Source of the DNA: Ehrlichia minasensis | Lineage (GTDB): Bacteria; Pseudomonadota; Alphaproteobacteria; Rickettsiales; Anaplasmataceae | Length of the DNA: 37,506 bases | Assembly (NCBI GenBank): GCA_000825765.1 | Contig: CDGH01000039.1 | Span: 1 to 37,506 of the forward strand | Direction: 5' to 3' | The notes under the pieces: generated by a model | Database searches by the model: none | Told to the model about the DNA's origin: nothing | Seen by the model: only the letters and a program-made list of their open reading frames with translations | Position numbers and translations under genes: made by a program | Part shown: piece after piece, positions 36,901-37,506 of the stretch | Layout of the letters: the number at the start of each line of letters is the position of its first letter | Position numbering within the stretch: position 1 is the stretch's first letter

Positions 36901-36949
36901 GCCAACTAGTGACGTTACTACTATTTTACCTTATGTAAATGAACTTTAG
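33926..36949 (+). CDS. Large predicted zinc metalloprotease, collagenase (M9)-like
   Basis: The 1007-residue protein has no Sec signal or membrane segment. Residues about 90-330 resemble gluzincin/M9-type collagenases: a domain before the site (LYLFDDKEQYNYY...GGMTFYGNAS), the zinc motif HELAH (His213, Glu214, His217, in LNLKHELAHALENY), the third-ligand glutamate Glu240 in FTEGLADYI, then VGHAFVMFLQEKYPGVISEYL, a helix like that after the site in collagenases. The rest (about 380-1007) is beta-rich, with three related motifs: GKLVGEMS (about 390), QKVGELS (about 609) and KVIGMLS (about 906). ATG 33926 or, with GGATGGA ahead, ATG 33935 could be the start. It diverges from the TRP95-like gene and ends in a strong terminator. 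It is probably secreted by a non-Sec route. Catalytic activity is inferred, not shown. Confidence 0.75.
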   Translation: MDFMAIFLESDDGKNNLKRTLEDSTQDKINLDNAHYYYHHDTGMGNTEYNYVDLDSINHIKMTGKPGYGGDTLPIVPTTAASVSDSDVGVAIGNAKDFEDNVFHRTSTIRNDELKIDLRVHTLKDLSDKRLHEIEEGFNDAITKFKNNFGLEANVGETVFDLYLFDDKEQYNYYGKLYNLGISGSGGMTFYGNASVPYKIYVHQHGKILNLKHELAHALENYAAGHKLYGSGVDSRIFTEGLADYIQEDNSFIMRGLKDREITSDILKDSSGSLDHASSVAVNENQVLSYNVGHAFVMFLQEKYPGVISEYLHALKEGNTVRAKEIISMDKYADFEPWVKSKDICLYLENMNVLKLGLGEKMFSAENASYFNNKGVNKEYYHENIYDMSGKLVGEMSPVVHYAQKNVIRVWNIASPDMIEVRPEYNFLKLVTTPSGKSAYVYCDKDGNEYFNTTDYINSAFNILARYDVKLRESSDALDIRGHYSDADKVFSKLPNSDLLLDKFLEKIGYGSYKQIIMSDPEQLHSIKTYIVKEAFENFRESEVKKVLSGESHPELRNILMDLTYINLKSVIGVNGADIDSIVSNPDVMLRTAVLGKGNSSGISLYVDDQKVGELSTEAGYCVKNLDTGKVYFMFRNAVGMIASSYEDRAYMVVLEKDGKFTTALVDNIQKAADGNVIWDNQFNHPNINNLHSNYKELLLNDASVKDHSHLADVKFNKDDTVIIKGELLDDKGTVSTDDDVHRAVVKHDDQILHQFKSMSFYITEPSADSGENYGSDFFIADKGRNLRFQLPKAITHLKLVNVNGNNKLVPCTKDGNEHPEGMPPDLTDEYRYIDPIFAHTFEKQSYSKNSVSVGLVDFSKYKEGSMFKLQHYSDDYHILKDEQGNVIRPNNESYATKVDLVYDDKVIGMLSDNINQFQGDIFISASLNYSHNDFLSSKYFQKVNVEALENGIYSGRYDVGNGDQIVGLNTDTGYSDKAVFYFKSDNVSTDTPTSDVTTILPYVNEL

Positions 36950-37387
36950 TATAAATAGATCTTAAGTAAATGAGCAGCGTATATTTGTACGCTGCTTATT
37001 TGAATAAAGTTGTGTTTGTAAGTTGTTGTATTGTGACAAAAATATACACAAGTTTGTTTCTATAATATTGCAGTACTGATCATGTATTAAATTCTAGTGA
37101 TGTGAAATGCAATTAATTCTAGTATCATAAATTGAAGGAATAAGTTTATCTATGATTTTGTTATGAATTTTTCTATAAAAGTAGTCCTAGAATCATTCAT
37201 CAATTATTTTAGTAAAAGTGCTGTACTATTATTTGTTTAATGCAATTATGTTAACTTTATTAAATAATTAGAATTTATAATTTAGAGATCATGTGTTAAG
37301 CAATGTGATAGGATATATAAGCAATGTTGCATTTATTTTATTGTGCTGTATAATGATGTGCATTTTAAATATCTATGGATTAACAAT
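36950..37387. other. Gap between metalloprotease gene and fbpA, with terminator
   Basis: This 438-bp region starts with a strong hairpin terminator (listed separately). Further on it contains a TATAAT at 37061-37066 without a good -35. No ORF or RNA is supported. Confidence 0.5.
36968..37001 (+). terminator. Terminator of the metalloprotease-like gene
   Basis: AAATGAGCAGCGTA (36968-36981) pairs with TACGCTGCTTATTT (36988-37001) around a 6-nt loop, 18 bp after the stop. There are 14 pairs with one G-T, and a G/C-rich core. The 3' arm ends in a T-rich stretch. It is the most convincing terminator hairpin in the window. Confidence 0.8.
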
Positions 37388-37506
37388 ATGATGAGATTAA
37401 TTGTTTGTCTTGGTATTGTAGCTGTTATTATTGTAGCTTTTAATTTTTTTACTAATAAACAACAAGTACAAGATCAGAAACAAGAAGTGCATGTGTATTC
37501 ATCTCG
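37388..37506 (+). CDS. fbpA: Probable ferric-iron ABC transporter binding protein, N-terminus only
   Basis: The frame opens at ATG 37388 (or 37391) and runs off the right edge after 39 complete codons. It starts with a signal-peptide-like segment (MMRLIVCLGIVAVIIVAFNFF), then a polar linker (TNKQQVQDQKQE), then VHVYSSR, which is how mature FbpA/FutA-type ferric-binding proteins begin (VNVYSxR). Such proteins capture Fe(III) in the periplasm for an FbpABC transporter. An Ehrlichia Fbp located not far from the TRP47 gene fits what I recall of E. chaffeensis gene order. With only the N-terminus visible, the call is probable. Confidence 0.6.
   Translation, partial: MMRLIVCLGIVAVIIVAFNFFTNKQQVQDQKQEVHVYSS

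Overview
The window looks like a chromosomal segment of an Ehrlichia species (Rickettsiales, Anaplasmataceae). Supporting signs are the strongly A+T-rich sequence, low coding density (by my count about 73% coding, with many gaps of 0.3 to 1.3 kb), genes for a reduced alphaproteobacterial metabolism, and a TRP36/gp36-type tandem-repeat immunoprotein whose N-terminus I recognise from the E. canis / E. chaffeensis (gp36/gp47) family. The TRP36 repeat here is VPAASGDAQ x7. From memory this unit is reported for bovine-associated E. minasensis, whereas E. canis strains carry TEDSVSAPA or other units. E. minasensis, or a very close relative of E. canis, is therefore my best guess; I could not search for it.

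Layout. 1-7.1 kb: ychF (3' end outside the window), ispF, ispD, an unrecognised two-TM coiled-coil protein, then a thioredoxin-fold protein overlapping purE. 7.4-8.7 kb: ihfA, a MerR-type regulator whose stop codon lies inside tRNA-Pro(GGG), then tRNA-Ser(TGA) on the other strand. 8.9-9.6 kb: trp36. 10.2-17.6 kb: trpS, grpE, ribD, a small Cys/Tyr-rich-tailed protein, pyrG-secG and xerD. 17.6-18.5 kb: a non-coding stretch with a degenerate ~110-130 bp tandem repeat. 18.5-31.2 kb: lolD, a malic enzyme-phosphotransacetylase fusion, an AsmA-family protein, lnt, an isolated MrpD/MnhD-like subunit, a small membrane protein, mlaD-NDUFA12, nrdR and tRNA-Ala(TGC). 31.3-37.5 kb: an accessory block with a large Ser/Thr/Asp-rich tandem-repeat protein (position and repeat style like TRP95/TRP75), a previously unlisted 36-codon ORF ahead of it, a divergent 1007-residue protein with a collagenase-like HELAH...E zinc site, and the start of a probable ferric-binding protein gene (fbpA).

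Functionally, most genes are housekeeping: isoprenoid (ispD/F), riboflavin, purine and CTP synthesis, lipoprotein maturation and export (lnt, lolD, secG), lipid trafficking (mlaD, AsmA), complex I accessory functions, and regulation (ihfA, merR, nrdR). Interleaved with them are secreted or surface candidates for host interaction (trp36, the TRP95-like protein, the metalloprotease, perhaps the Cys/Tyr-rich protein). Most exciting for follow-up are the predicted M9-like metalloprotease with repeated beta-type modules and a near-consensus promoter, the divergently encoded nested-repeat protein with its small upstream ORF, the Cys/Tyr-tail protein, and the merR/tRNA overlap.
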